This document shows, one piece after another, positions 1 to 6,389 of a stretch of DNA of 64,000 nucleotides. Numbering within the stretch: position 1 is the stretch's first letter; every line of letters starts with the position of its first letter. Origin of the DNA: UMGS1590 sp963558655 (GTDB lineage Bacteria; Bacillota; Peptococcia; Peptococcales; Peptococcaceae). Below the pieces are notes generated by a model. It was given only the letters and a program-made list of their open reading frames with translations, was not told the DNA's origin and made no database searches. The DNA lies in the NCBI GenBank assembly GCA_963558655.1, contig CAUWHJ010000014.1:1-64000 (forward strand), in the 5' to 3' direction. The position numbers and the translations under genes were made by a program.

Positions 1-123
1 GTTCAGTACCTTGCAGGACATGAAAACAGCAAAACAACTATGGACATCTATGCAAGGGTAAAGTACAATAAACCTGAGGAGTTATTTGATGTGGTAAATC
101 GAGCATTGGCAAAGGATAGATAA
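1..123 (+). CDS. Tyrosine recombinase, C-terminal fragment (cut by window edge)
   Basis: The frame starting at base 1 is open to TAA at 121-123 and gives 40 residues. The segment LAGHENSKTTMDIYARV is the typical end of a tyrosine recombinase: the GH..S..T box with the histidine of the active site followed ten residues later by the nucleophilic tyrosine. It is clearly different in sequence from the prophage integrase at 321-1361. It points rightward and stops 49 bases before the attL repeat, the normal place of an int gene beside its own att site, so it probably belongs to a second element inserted in tandem to the left. The rest of the gene is outside the window. Confidence 0.75.
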   Translation, partial: VQYLAGHENSKTTMDIYARVKYNKPEELFDVVNRALAKDR

Positions 124-172
124 TAAATTACCAAACTTGAAATGCCAGTTTGGCATCTCAAGTTGTTATAGG

Positions 173-251
173 GCTAATCTTTACTGCGACAGGGCAAGAT
201 ATTCAGACACAACAAACCCCAGAAACAGCTTGTTTCTGGGGTTTTTCTTAT
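173..251. repeat. attL, left prophage attachment repeat (79 bp)
   Basis: Bases 173-251 match 45796-45874 over 79 bp with only three differences, all in the loop of a terminator-like hairpin. The first 55 bases are identical, then the loop reads GCT here and AGC on the right, and the last 21 are identical again. The two loops are reverse complements of each other, so the hairpin part is effectively inverted between the two ends. The host function of the site is not recognisable; it looks like the 3-prime end of a transcription unit. Confidence 0.9.
217..246 (+). terminator. Rho-independent terminator within attL
   Basis: An 11-bp perfect stem (217-227 with 231-241), GCT triloop, followed by five T. 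A-rich sequence on the other side may let it work in both directions, separating the left element's integrase from the leftward prophage integrase. Confidence 0.7.
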
Positions 252-290
252 TTTACAAAATCGTATAAAAAAGCTAATTTTTTTCATTAC

Positions 291-320
291 AGCCCACACA
301 CAGCCCACATAAAGCCCACA
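291..320. repeat. Candidate integrase arm-type sites, three AGCCCACA repeats
   Basis: AGCCCACA occurs at 291-298, 302-309 and 313-320, exactly 11 bases apart, one helical turn. They lie just inside the prophage between attL and the integrase stop codon. A further copy is at 45741-45748 just inside attR. Spaced direct repeats flanking the core are the arrangement expected for arm-type sites bound by the N-terminal domain of tyrosine integrases. Confidence 0.6.
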
Positions 321-1361
321 CTATATTTTGTTGATAGCATCCAACAAAAGTTTAACTTCTATGTGCGTGTAGACAATTTGAGTAACGCTGTTTCCTGAGT
401 GGCCAACTATCTTTTTTATGATTCGCTCGTCCACGCCTGCTGCGGTAAGGAGACTGACACAGGTGTGGCGAGTGTCATGTGGACGATGATGCATGTCGAA
501 ACGCTCCATGATAGATTTCCAGTAGCTGTCATAGAAATTTCTGTATTGCCACGGTTCACCGTTGTTGGCAAGTGCAAAGTCGGTTGGATTGTCAGCGAAG
601 TAGACGAAGTAGTCGTACACTTTATCCGCTATCGGCACAGAACGTATTCCGGCTTTGGTTTTTGATTTTGTAATGTCAAAATAATGCTTATCGAGGTACA
701 GATGGGCTTTGTCTAGCTCTAGCAGTTCAGAAATGCGCACACCTGTGTATATAAGCATGAGAATGATTTTAACTGTGTCATTGTCGGTGTGTTGCCACAG
801 TGTTGCGAGTTCATCTTCCGAAAAAGGCGCTCTATCGATTTTGTCTGGATTGCCTGGTTTTGATATGTCAAGGTAGGTGGGTATTTTTCCGCGATCGGCG
901 CTAATGTATTCGTGTTTCACTGCATACTCAAAAAGCTGCAAGGCTAAGGATTTGACTTTTTTCAACGTTGGAGTGTTCTTACCGCTTACATCCAAAGCGT
1001 GTTGTAGATGGTCGAGCTTTATTTCGCGCAAAATTTTATTCTCGACAGGTTGCAGCACTTTCCAAGCGGCTTTATAACCTTTGATATTGGATTCGGAAAT
1101 GGCAGGGAAATGTTCATAGCTCCATTTTTCATAAACATCACTAAGGGTGTAATTGTTAATGACATAAGGTGTTTCGTGATAAGCTGCGAGGGCTTGCATA
1201 GCTTCTTTTTTCGTTGCGTAATAGCCTATTGTGATTCTGTGCTGTTTGACTTTTTGGGTCTCTTGATTGATGTCCCATGCTTGTGTAAGACGCACACGAA
1301 AAGGTCTACGTCTGTTTCCGGGCAGTTTTTCGATGCTGCCGTAGCCGTTTGGTAGTCTCAT
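321..1361 (-). CDS. int: Prophage tyrosine integrase
   Basis: A 346-residue site-specific recombinase that would insert and excise the prophage at the 79-bp repeat. The N-terminus (GYGSIEKLPGNRRRPFRVR) is the arm-binding AP2-like domain common in Bacillota integrases, followed by a SAM-like core-binding domain (about residues 70-165) and the catalytic domain. Visible catalytic residues are R in TGVRISEL (about 209), H and R in HDTRH (about 295-298), H in GHSG (about 321) and Y in VYTH (about 331). Length is normal for the family. It is the leftmost prophage gene and ends beside the arm-type repeats and attL. It is transcribed leftward, away from the lytic genes. Confidence 0.95.
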   Translation of the reverse strand: MRLPNGYGSIEKLPGNRRRPFRVRLTQAWDINQETQKVKQHRITIGYYATKKEAMQALAAYHETPYVINNYTLSDVYEKWSYEHFPAISESNIKGYKAAWKVLQPVENKILREIKLDHLQHALDVSGKNTPTLKKVKSLALQLFEYAVKHEYISADRGKIPTYLDISKPGNPDKIDRAPFSEDELATLWQHTDNDTVKIILMLIYTGVRISELLELDKAHLYLDKHYFDITKSKTKAGIRSVPIADKVYDYFVYFADNPTDFALANNGEPWQYRNFYDSYWKSIMERFDMHHRPHDTRHTCVSLLTAAGVDERIIKKIVGHSGNSVTQIVYTHIEVKLLLDAINKI

Positions 1362-1373
1362 AGGATCACCACC

Positions 1374-1580
1374 TTACTCGCACCAGGCATCAGTCTGATT
1401 GCCGTACCAATCTTCCCATGCTCCGTAGTCGGATATTTCTGGGATGTTTAGATCGCCGAGCTTGACCATTGTTACCGCTGCAAACTGTGCAGCACGTTTT
1501 TCTCGTGGCATCTTAGGATATGTCTTAGATGTTGGACGAGATAGGTTGATGATGTCATTGTAGTTTTCTGTTCCTTGCAT
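1374..1580 (-). CDS. Small YolD-like protein
   Basis: A 68-residue protein, 12 bases upstream of int in the same direction and preceded by a good SD (AGGAGG). Its N-terminal half, YNDIINLSRPTSKTYPKM then REKRAAQFAAV, matches the start of the YolD-like proteins of Bacillota, usually found near Y-family DNA polymerase (ImuB/DinB) genes. Here there is no polymerase partner and the C-terminal half is short and acidic, so it may be a reduced form. A role as excisionase or integrase modulator is conceivable from position only. I recognise the motif but not a function. Confidence 0.6.
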   Translation of the reverse strand: MQGTENYNDIINLSRPTSKTYPKMPREKRAAQFAAVTMVKLGDLNIPEISDYGAWEDWYGNQTDAWCE

Positions 1581-1638
1581 AATAAAAACCTCCTAATTTA
1601 GGGTGCACTAAACTAAGGAGGTGTGATATACTAATAGT

Positions 1639-1709
1639 TGTGAGCTATGGAGTAATCACATCTCCTTAGTAGGGCCTCGTCCTGTTGGTAGCAGGGCGGG
1701 GCTCTTTTT
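1639..1709 (+). ncRNA. Candidate small RNA with own promoter and terminator
   Basis: An extended -10 (TG-A-TATACT, 1624-1632) is followed about 75 bases later by a strong intrinsic terminator: an 11-bp stem 1674-1684/1692-1702 with two G-U pairs, then five T. No ORF with an SD lies between. A 15-bp inverted repeat (1613-1627 with 1655-1669, one G-U) overlaps the promoter and the RNA. It is antisense to no annotated gene but lies between two leftward genes, as type I antitoxin or phage regulatory RNAs often do. No toxin peptide was found nearby. Confidence 0.4.
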
Positions 1710-1711
1710 GT

Positions 1712-2755
1712 TTAGGCGTTAGAACTGTGAATAGTTTCGGTGTAATATTGTCCTAGTCTAGATATAAGATCTGGTGGGAGTCCAGTTATTTTTGAATATG
1801 ATGTAAACATTGGTTCTTGCTGAAGATCCGAAGAATCATGCTGATCTTGTTGAATCAAAAAGGCAATTTCCTTTAGCAATTCAAGTTTCAAATCCGATGT
1901 TCCTAGTAGAAATATGAGCGATAGGAGAAAAGCATACACATCATTTTTCCCACGTATTTCTCGAGACACTTCTTCCTTTGTGAGAAGAGGTGTTGTTTGA
2001 GCAATTGGCCGGAGCAGGGTTTTTGAAAAATAAGTTTTGGTCGGTTTAAAAGAGTAGTATTTGAGATTGTGAGCGATTCTATTGCGGAACTTTCTTATCA
2101 GTGTGATACTGATTTTTAGAAATTCTTTTTGCAACTCTGTTTCTAAAGGAAAGTCTGGGAAGAAGAAATGAAGAACTTGTCTTTTTTGCTCATCCAACAT
2201 GAAAGAATAGAGATCAATAACATCAGTGAAATTCGTGTTCTTGAATAAAATCCAGGCAGGAACATGGTTGTGGTTTTCTAGGTAATATTTTGTTGGGTTT
2301 TGCGCCTTGGTATGTTGCGCGTTTTTCCGAATGTTAGCGATTGTTTCTTCCACAACTTTTGTTCGTTTCTTCCACGGTGGTCTCTGTATGTAATGTTTGG
2401 GATCAAGATAATCGTCCATTGTGACGCCGAAATCTTTTGAAATGACATAGGAGATATGGTTTTTGAAGGTATCTTCTATGTAGGTACAATATTTGAGAAA
2501 AATATGTTGAAAACTTTTGTCAAAATAATGAAATCTACATAGAAATTCAATTGTTATATTGCTACTGAATTTTCCGGTTTCTTGGTCGCGAAAACAATCT
2601 TGATAACCATTTATTAGATTATAATATGATAATGTTTGAAGTGCATTTCGAGCAAAGATGTCATTATATATCAATAATCCATCTTTACTTTTTAGCTTTG
2701 AAATCATTTCTTCGTAAGTTAAGAATGGTTTATCCGGAGCAATAGTTTGTTTCAT
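1712..2755 (-). CDS. Abi_2 (AbiD/AbiF-type) abortive-infection protein
   Basis: A 347-residue protein of the Abi_2 family. The early segment LSYYNLINGYQDCF is the family hallmark, and RNRIAHN (about residue 240) contains the R-x4-H motif of HEPN ribonucleases. By family knowledge it would cleave RNA in cells infected by a competing phage, so here it is probably a prophage-encoded exclusion gene. The leader is unusual: a consensus promoter (2855-2882), an AbiF-like structured RNA and a terminator hairpin whose 3-prime arm carries the only SD (GGGAG) seven bases before the ATG. Expression must therefore escape termination and unfold the SD. It is AT-rich relative to the replication genes, as expected for cargo. 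Confidence 0.85.
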   Translation of the reverse strand: MKQTIAPDKPFLTYEEMISKLKSKDGLLIYNDIFARNALQTLSYYNLINGYQDCFRDQETGKFSSNITIEFLCRFHYFDKSFQHIFLKYCTYIEDTFKNHISYVISKDFGVTMDDYLDPKHYIQRPPWKKRTKVVEETIANIRKNAQHTKAQNPTKYYLENHNHVPAWILFKNTNFTDVIDLYSFMLDEQKRQVLHFFFPDFPLETELQKEFLKISITLIRKFRNRIAHNLKYYSFKPTKTYFSKTLLRPIAQTTPLLTKEEVSREIRGKNDVYAFLLSLIFLLGTSDLKLELLKEIAFLIQQDQHDSSDLQQEPMFTSYSKITGLPPDLISRLGQYYTETIHSSNA

Positions 2756-2760
2756 AAAAA

Positions 2761-2848
2761 AACTCCCTTAAGCATATAATGCCTAGGGAGTTGTTAGTCG
2801 GCCAAACCTGCTAGCATAGGTTATTAAACGGCCATCGACCAAGTTATA
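2761..2848 (-). ncRNA. AbiF-type leader RNA ending in a terminator
   Basis: Transcribed leftward from the promoter at 2855-2882. A first hairpin pairs 2830-2833 with 2800-2803 and, inside it, 2818-2822 with 2805-2809. A second, terminator-like hairpin pairs 2785-2792 with 2761-2768 and is followed by a T run that reaches the abi start codon. An abiF RNA motif with a terminal hairpin upstream of Abi_2 genes has been described in bacteria; this arrangement fits it. The 3-prime arm contains the abi SD. I have not matched it to a covariance model. Confidence 0.6.
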
Positions 2849-2854
2849 CAAGAC

Positions 2855-2882
2855 ATTATACGCTTTTTTTTTGAAAAGTCAA
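2855..2882 (-). promoter_or_regulatory. Sigma-A promoter of the abi transcript
   Basis: On the minus strand TTGACT (2877-2882), 16-base spacer, TATAAT (2855-2860). The -35 overlaps the stop codon of the upstream gene, giving the abi unit independent expression during lysogeny. Confidence 0.75.
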
Positions 2883-3268
2883 GGTTTGATTCTAAGCTCA
2901 TCGCCTACAGAAATAACAGGATTTCCAGAAATCTTCCTATTTGTGATTTGTTCCTCGTTTACCTTTAGGCTAGCGACATGAGAAGTTGTTGTGACATATT
3001 CGTTGAACGGTGTAAAAATGTTTGATTTTGTGCGTACGATTTTCTTGCACAGAGAAAAGTTTTCATATAGCGTGACCACTTCAACTTGATCTTTGATAAA
3101 ATCCAATGTACCTAAATTTTCACCGGTTTGGGGATCTACAACCGATCCGCCTGTTTCAAAAATTTCTAATGTATCACCATCGGATAATCCTTGATTGCTG
3201 CCTCCGTTAATGAGAATACGAGTAGGGTCGAGTATTTCTATTACTCGAAAAATGGCATCTTTGGACAT
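2879..3268 (-). CDS. Hypothetical protein of the immunity region
   Basis: Unrecognised, about 129 residues. The ATG at 3268 (MSKDAIFRVIEIL) is preferred because GGGAGG lies 10 bases before it, whereas the ATG at 3277 touches the SD. The sequence is rich in predicted beta strands with the pattern INGGSNQGLSDGDTLEIF then DPQTGENLGTLDFIKD, reminiscent of a small SH3/FlgT-C-like barrel, and has no catalytic signature or membrane segment. It is cotranscribed with the protease and repressor genes upstream and probably acts in the lysogen, but I cannot assign a function. Confidence 0.6.
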   Translation of the reverse strand: MSKDAIFRVIEILDPTRILINGGSNQGLSDGDTLEIFETGGSVVDPQTGENLGTLDFIKDQVEVVTLYENFSLCKKIVRTKSNIFTPFNEYVTTTSHVASLKVNEEQITNRKISGNPVISVGDELRIKP

Positions 3269-3290
3269 GACTTGCATTCCTCCCTTTCAA

Positions 3291-3758
3291 TCAGTCGTTG
3301 TACACTGCAATATTTATAGGATTAAACCAGATGCAGCCGCCGTCGAATTCTTTGTACAGCCCATATCGTTGCTGATAATAGGCGATGAGATCGACAAGAT
3401 ATGCGTATGGTACACCTAGAATTTCAATCAGCTCCCATACGTCTGTTGGGTGGTGTTCGAGAACGATTTTTATGAAACGTTCAACAGGCATAAATTTTTC
3501 ATGCGCCCAACGTCTGGCGGCAAGCTCTTGTTTGCGACTGTTTTGTTTTGATTGATCCAGAATATTGCCATAATTAGTTTTAGCATGACCCCATTCTTCA
3601 TAGAGTGTGATCATTTTTTCATTGGTGGGTAAGTTTTTATTGATGGCTACTCGGCCATCTGCGTAGAGGCCGTGAAGATCCTTACAGGTAAAATCAAATT
3701 CAAGCACTTCAATGCCATCATTTTCAATTTCATCGACAAGTTCTTCATAGTTAGTCAT
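3291..3758 (-). CDS. ImmA/IrrE-family metallopeptidase
   Basis: About 155 residues. The segment TLYEEWGHAKTN holds the E..GH part of the ImmA zinc site, with the first histidine of HExxH replaced (EEWGH), as in many phage copies. In ICEBs1 the homologous ImmA cleaves the partner repressor ImmR to trigger induction; the same role is inferred here because the repressor gene directly precedes it. The start at 3758 (MTNYEELV) has the SD AGAGG and overlaps the repressor stop by 8 bases (ATGACTAA), implying translational coupling. A longer frame to 3812 lies inside the repressor and is rejected. Confidence 0.85.
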   Translation of the reverse strand: MTNYEELVDEIENDGIEVLEFDFTCKDLHGLYADGRVAINKNLPTNEKMITLYEEWGHAKTNYGNILDQSKQNSRKQELAARRWAHEKFMPVERFIKIVLEHHPTDVWELIEILGVPYAYLVDLIAYYQQRYGLYKEFDGGCIWFNPINIAVYND

Positions 3759-4125
3759 CGATATTCCTCTTTTCTTTGGAGGCGATGTAGTCAATGAAGT
3801 TGGCAATATCATCTAAGGCTTCCTGAGAAAATTCTTTGCCCTCGAAATGTGCCGCGATGGTTTCTGGAACGTATGAGACTTTAGGGATAACATTTTCTTG
3901 GTTATCTTTTTTTTCTTCCAGAAGCTCTGATTTATTTATGCCGAAATACTGAGCAAGTTTTTCGACGGCTCCCATTCGTGGAGTTGCTTTTAATTTTAGC
4001 CATTTTCCGACAGCACTTTCACTGACGCCTGCTATTTTGCTAATTTCGACATTAGATAGGTTGTGTAAAGATTTATAGTAACTTAAGTTTTGAGCAAAAA
4101 TGCGCCTAATGGTTTCTTCGCTCAT
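3751..4125 (-). CDS. CI/ImmR-like prophage repressor (XRE HTH)
   Basis: A 124-residue protein with an N-terminal XRE helix-turn-helix (about 18-72; ISKIAGVSESAVGKWLK is the HTH) and a charged C-terminal segment that may mediate dimerisation and ImmA cleavage. The start at 4125 is set by AGGAGG six to seven bases upstream; the GTG at 4134 overlaps that SD. It probably binds the GAATTAAATTC-type palindromes between it and the Cro-like gene, repressing the rightward early promoter and controlling its own. Confidence 0.9.
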   Translation of the reverse strand: MSEETIRRIFAQNLSYYKSLHNLSNVEISKIAGVSESAVGKWLKLKATPRMGAVEKLAQYFGINKSELLEEKKDNQENVIPKVSYVPETIAAHFEGKEFSQEALDDIANFIDYIASKEKRNIDD

Positions 4126-4148
4126 AAAATTCACCTCCTCATGAGCTT

Positions 4149-4177
4149 ATTATAGAATAAAATTCCGGAAATCGCAA
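4149..4177 (-). promoter_or_regulatory. Leftward lysogenic promoter (repressor operon)
   Basis: On the minus strand TTGCGA (4172-4177), 17-base spacer, TATAAT (4149-4154). An imperfect operator copy (4155-4165) sits in the spacer directly beside the -10, so the repressor could autoregulate. Confidence 0.65.
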
Positions 4178-4225
4178 ACAATATTTTGGAAAACACGAAT
4201 TTAATTCTTGACTGGAATTAAATTC
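4155..4225. promoter_or_regulatory. Three operator half-turn palindromes between repressor and Cro genes
   Basis: Related 11-base palindromic words occur at 4155-4165 (GAATAAAATTC), 4197-4207 (GAATTTAATTC) and 4215-4225 (GAATTAAATTC). The third lies between the -35 and -10 of the rightward promoter, the first in the spacer of the leftward promoter. A longer perfect copy is at 4465-4483. This is the layout of a lambda-like genetic switch; the exact protein partner is inferred. Confidence 0.75.
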
Positions 4226-4236
4226 TAGATTATACT
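4208..4236 (+). promoter_or_regulatory. Rightward early promoter
   Basis: TTGACT (4208-4213), 17-base spacer, TATACT (4231-4236), followed by a strong SD (AAGGAGGTG) and the Cro-like gene. The spacer contains an operator palindrome, so binding there blocks polymerase. Confidence 0.8.
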
Positions 4237-4262
4237 GTGTATACAGTCAAGGAGGTGAGCCA

Positions 4263-4469
4263 ATGAGTGACTTTAAGATTACGCTGAAAGCTGCGAGGGT
4301 GAACGCCGGATTAACCGTTCGTGACGCAGCTGAAAGACTAGGTGTGGCTGCATCAACAATTGTTGCCTGGGAAAAAAATCCGGAGAAGATCAATGCTTTG
4401 TGTCAAAGTAAGATTTCAGAGGTATACCATATTGATACGGATAATATTATTTTTTTATCTGGAAACTAG
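4263..4469 (+). CDS. Cro-like XRE regulator
   Basis: A 68-residue protein that is almost only a helix-turn-helix (GLTVRDAAERLGVAASTIVAWEKNP). It is the first gene of the rightward early operon and divergent from the CI-like gene, so it is probably the lytic antagonist competing for the same operators. Its stop codon TAG lies inside a perfect 19-bp operator palindrome (4465-4483). SD AGGAGGTG is five to six bases before the ATG. Confidence 0.85.
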   Translation: MSDFKITLKAARVNAGLTVRDAAERLGVAASTIVAWEKNPEKINALCQSKISEVYHIDTDNIIFLSGN

Positions 4470-4483
4470 AATTAAATTCTAGT
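4465..4483. promoter_or_regulatory. Perfect operator palindrome overlapping the cro stop
   Basis: ACTAGAATTAAATTCTAGT is a perfect 19-bp palindrome containing the same core as the operators at 4155-4225. It is the best-matching copy yet lies downstream of the Cro-like gene and upstream of the next gene, so it may act as a roadblock or second control point. Confidence 0.65.
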
Positions 4484-4504
4484 TTTGGATCGGGAGGTGA
4501 AAAG

Positions 4505-4753
4505 ATGATAGATCCACTTTATAAAGCTGTGTTTGAGAAATGTTACAAAGCCGAGAGACTAATGACTGCGTTTATGGTCATGTCGGAAGCCAACAGACGG
4601 CGCCTGTATGAAAAGATGGGACGTGGTCATTTAGAATTCTGGCAAAATGAATATTATTCACTGATGAGAATGATTGCGAAGGGACAAGCGCAAGATAGCT
4701 ATGAACAGTGGAAAGGAGAGATACAAAATGAAAAATTACAAGTGCATCAATAG
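4505..4753 (+). CDS. Hypothetical early protein (82 aa)
   Basis: Second gene of the early operon, preceded by GGGAGGTGAAAAG. The sequence is charged and mostly helical (FEKCYKAERLMTAFMVMSEANRRRLYEKMG), with no catalytic motif or membrane segment. The last 26 bases overlap the next gene in another frame. Function not recognised; the position suggests an early regulator or host-interaction protein. Confidence 0.65.
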   Translation: MIDPLYKAVFEKCYKAERLMTAFMVMSEANRRRLYEKMGRGHLEFWQNEYYSLMRMIAKGQAQDSYEQWKGEIQNEKLQVHQ

Positions 4754-4955
4754 TGGTGAGCAAATCAGGTTACACAAGCTGATTTCAAGTGGCGATATCG
4801 ATGATGATTCGCTGATTGAAATTTATGGTGCGGATGGCAGGCTGATAACCCGCGGTGAATGGTATCGTGATTGGATGCTGGATCATATCGACGAAGTTGG
4901 TGTGGCTTGGAATCCAAACGACGACCAAACGGTACATTTCTTGTTAAGGGGGTGA
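4728..4955 (+). CDS. Hypothetical early protein (75 aa)
   Basis: Start at 4728 (MKNYKCINSGEQ) chosen for the SD AAAGGAGAG; the longer frame lies within the previous gene. A small protein with the pattern LIEIYGADGRLITRGEWYRDWMLDHID, suggesting a compact beta-alpha fold. It overlaps the previous gene by 26 bases and is followed by the next gene after four bases. Function not recognised. Confidence 0.6.
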   Translation: MKNYKCINSGEQIRLHKLISSGDIDDDSLIEIYGADGRLITRGEWYRDWMLDHIDEVGVAWNPNDDQTVHFLLRG

Positions 4956-4959
4956 TGAG

Positions 4960-5190
4960 ATGCAAGAGAAGATCAGAGAGCTTGCAAGTGCGTACAATGG
5001 GGCGCACACGTTGGGTGAAGCAAAAGATCGCAGATCAGAGTTGTATACCGAGTTGATACGTATTATGGGTCCGGGAGGATTTCTTGTGGAGTATAGCCAA
5101 CAGGCGTTTGTCGCAGAGGGGTATCCGATGATCCGGGCAATCGCAACACCGCAAGGTATTATTACGCCAGATTATTGGGAGGAGGTTTGA
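4960..5190 (+). CDS. Hypothetical early protein (76 aa)
   Basis: SD AGGGGGTGATG precedes the ATG. The N-terminal half is helical (MQEKIRELASAYNGAHTLGE), the C-terminal half strand-rich and ending in PDYWEEV. No known motif seen. It is tightly packed in the early operon, three bases before the next gene. Confidence 0.6.
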   Translation: MQEKIRELASAYNGAHTLGEAKDRRSELYTELIRIMGPGGFLVEYSQQAFVAEGYPMIRAIATPQGIITPDYWEEV

Positions 5191-5193
5191 ATA

Positions 5194-5532
5194 ATGAACT
5201 ATCGTTCATTCAATGATAGCCGTTTGCTGATAGAAAGTGAGATCGCACGCTATAACGAAGCGTGGGAGTGTGAGAAAGATGTGGATATGCTGCAAGAACT
5301 CTTTGACCGAGTGTGCGTGACCGCGCATTGGTTGAAGATGCACGAGAGCTTTCAAAAAGTAGAACTTGTTTGGGGCGATTGGCGTGATGAATTTCCTTGC
5401 GTTAAAGGTGTCCATCTTGTTCAACGCATTGAAGAAGAACTTAGGTTTTTTCCAAAAATGAAAGAAGGTGATGATTTTGGAGCCTATGTCGAGCGTAAGG
5501 TACCTGCAAGAGAATGTACAGCTGTTGATTGA
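5194..5532 (+). CDS. Hypothetical early protein (112 aa)
   Basis: SD GGAGGAGG about nine bases before the ATG. The sequence is helical and acidic, rich in W and E (NEAWECEKDVDMLQELFDRV), with no zinc or nuclease motif. The C-terminal 62 bases overlap the double-HTH gene downstream in another frame, implying translational coupling. Function not recognised. Confidence 0.6.
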   Translation: MNYRSFNDSRLLIESEIARYNEAWECEKDVDMLQELFDRVCVTAHWLKMHESFQKVELVWGDWRDEFPCVKGVHLVQRIEEELRFFPKMKEGDDFGAYVERKVPARECTAVD

Positions 5533-5923
5533 TGCTGAGGGATCAATCAAGCAGCTTTGCGAGGCAAGCGGGCTCAATTATGACACGATCAAACGCATGC
5601 AGCGTGGTATATCCTGTCGGCTGACTACGGTGGATAGGCTGGCGCGATACGCGGGTAAAAGCATTGGAGAAATGTTTTTGAAGCCGGGGCTTGAGACCGC
5701 TTGGTACGATGACACGCGCTTGGAATATCTATCGAAAAATCTTGATATGGTGATGTGTGATTTGGATCTCAAGGAACTTAGCGCTGCGCTCGAGATGCCA
5801 ACGTCGGCTGTTGAAAAGATTTTGAATAACGAGGTTAAACCGATGACAAGAACGCTCGGCAAGTTAGCGGAAGCGTTGAACGAAGAGGTTGCAGATTTGT
5901 TCTTACCACCGGAAGGAGAATGA
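5471..5923 (+). CDS. Double-XRE helix-turn-helix regulator
   Basis: About 150 residues with two tandem XRE-like domains: the first around IKQLCEASGLNYDTIKRMQRG and DRLARYAGKSIGEMF, the second around LKELSAALEMPTSAVEKIL and GKLAEALNEEVADLF. Each ends in the same LA..L..x..dLF pattern, suggesting an internal duplication that binds DNA as a pseudo-dimer. The start is uncertain: ATG 5471 has AGAAGG only two bases away, ATG 5486 has GGAG three bases away. Probably an early-gene regulator. Confidence 0.75.
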   Translation: MILEPMSSVRYLQENVQLLIDAEGSIKQLCEASGLNYDTIKRMQRGISCRLTTVDRLARYAGKSIGEMFLKPGLETAWYDDTRLEYLSKNLDMVMCDLDLKELSAALEMPTSAVEKILNNEVKPMTRTLGKLAEALNEEVADLFLPPEGE

Positions 5924-5925
5924 GT

Positions 5926-6138
5926 ATGTCAATGAATCGAATTAGTGTAATTGATGCAGCAAAGCTTATGGGTGTATCGGACCAGTTTGTGCGTATCGGG
6001 TTGCAAAAGGGTGTGTTGCCTTTTGGATACGCAGTTAAGCGTAAGAGATGGAGTTATTACATCTCACCATTGAAATTTGCTGAATATACGGGAATCCCAA
6101 TGGAGGAGGTGAATCAGTATTGCTGTACAAAATCCTGA
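5926..6138 (+). CDS. Small excisionase/MerR-type HTH protein
   Basis: About 70 residues; VIDAAKLMGVSDQFVRIGLQKGVLPFGYAVK is a winged-helix excisionase-type DNA-binding domain. ATG 5926 has AAGGAG eight bases upstream and is preferred to the ATG at 5920 that overlaps the previous stop. It could be the phage excisionase (Xis) or a second regulator; it is far from int, which does not exclude the former. Confidence 0.7.
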   Translation: MSMNRISVIDAAKLMGVSDQFVRIGLQKGVLPFGYAVKRKRWSYYISPLKFAEYTGIPMEEVNQYCCTKS

Positions 6139-6338
6139 AACGCGTTACAAGTGCCATAGTTGGTGCGATTATAACGCTGATTACTCTTGATTTGGCGGTG
6201 TTAGCTATCCTGCTTAACGGGCCTATGCAGGTTGTCTGTTCGGTGTTAATGCTGGCAGGTATGCTATTAACCATTTACTGGATGGTTACACCGCTGGAGG
6301 GTAAAAGAAAAGCCGCAAAACGTGCGGACACACGTTAA
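6120..6338 (+). CDS. Small two-helix membrane protein
   Basis: A 72-residue protein from a TTG start with a near-perfect SD (GGAGGAGGT) nine bases before. Two hydrophobic stretches, about 8-33 and 36-58, are followed by a basic tail (GKRKAAKRADTR), so it should span the membrane twice with the tail inside. It overlaps the HTH gene by 19 bases. A role in superinfection exclusion or membrane targeting is only a guess. Confidence 0.65.
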   Translation: MLYKILKRVTSAIVGAIITLITLDLAVLAILLNGPMQVVCSVLMLAGMLLTIYWMVTPLEGKRKAAKRADTR

Positions 6339-6343
6339 GCGGC
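6312..6343 (+). other. Strong hairpin over the stop codon of the membrane gene
   Basis: GCCGC (6312-6316) pairs with GCGGC (6339-6343) and AACGTG (6319-6324) with CACGTT (6331-6336). There is no T run, so this is an RNA structure (stability element or attenuator) rather than a clear terminator. Confidence 0.5.
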
Positions 6344-6389
6344 ATAGAAAAATACATTTCAATTTGAGTATAACACAGGAGGACAAGAA

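Noticed and set aside
173..251. att site as the 3-prime end of a tRNA or tmRNA gene
   Set aside because: No cloverleaf, T-loop or CCA can be drawn; the conserved end is a terminator hairpin.
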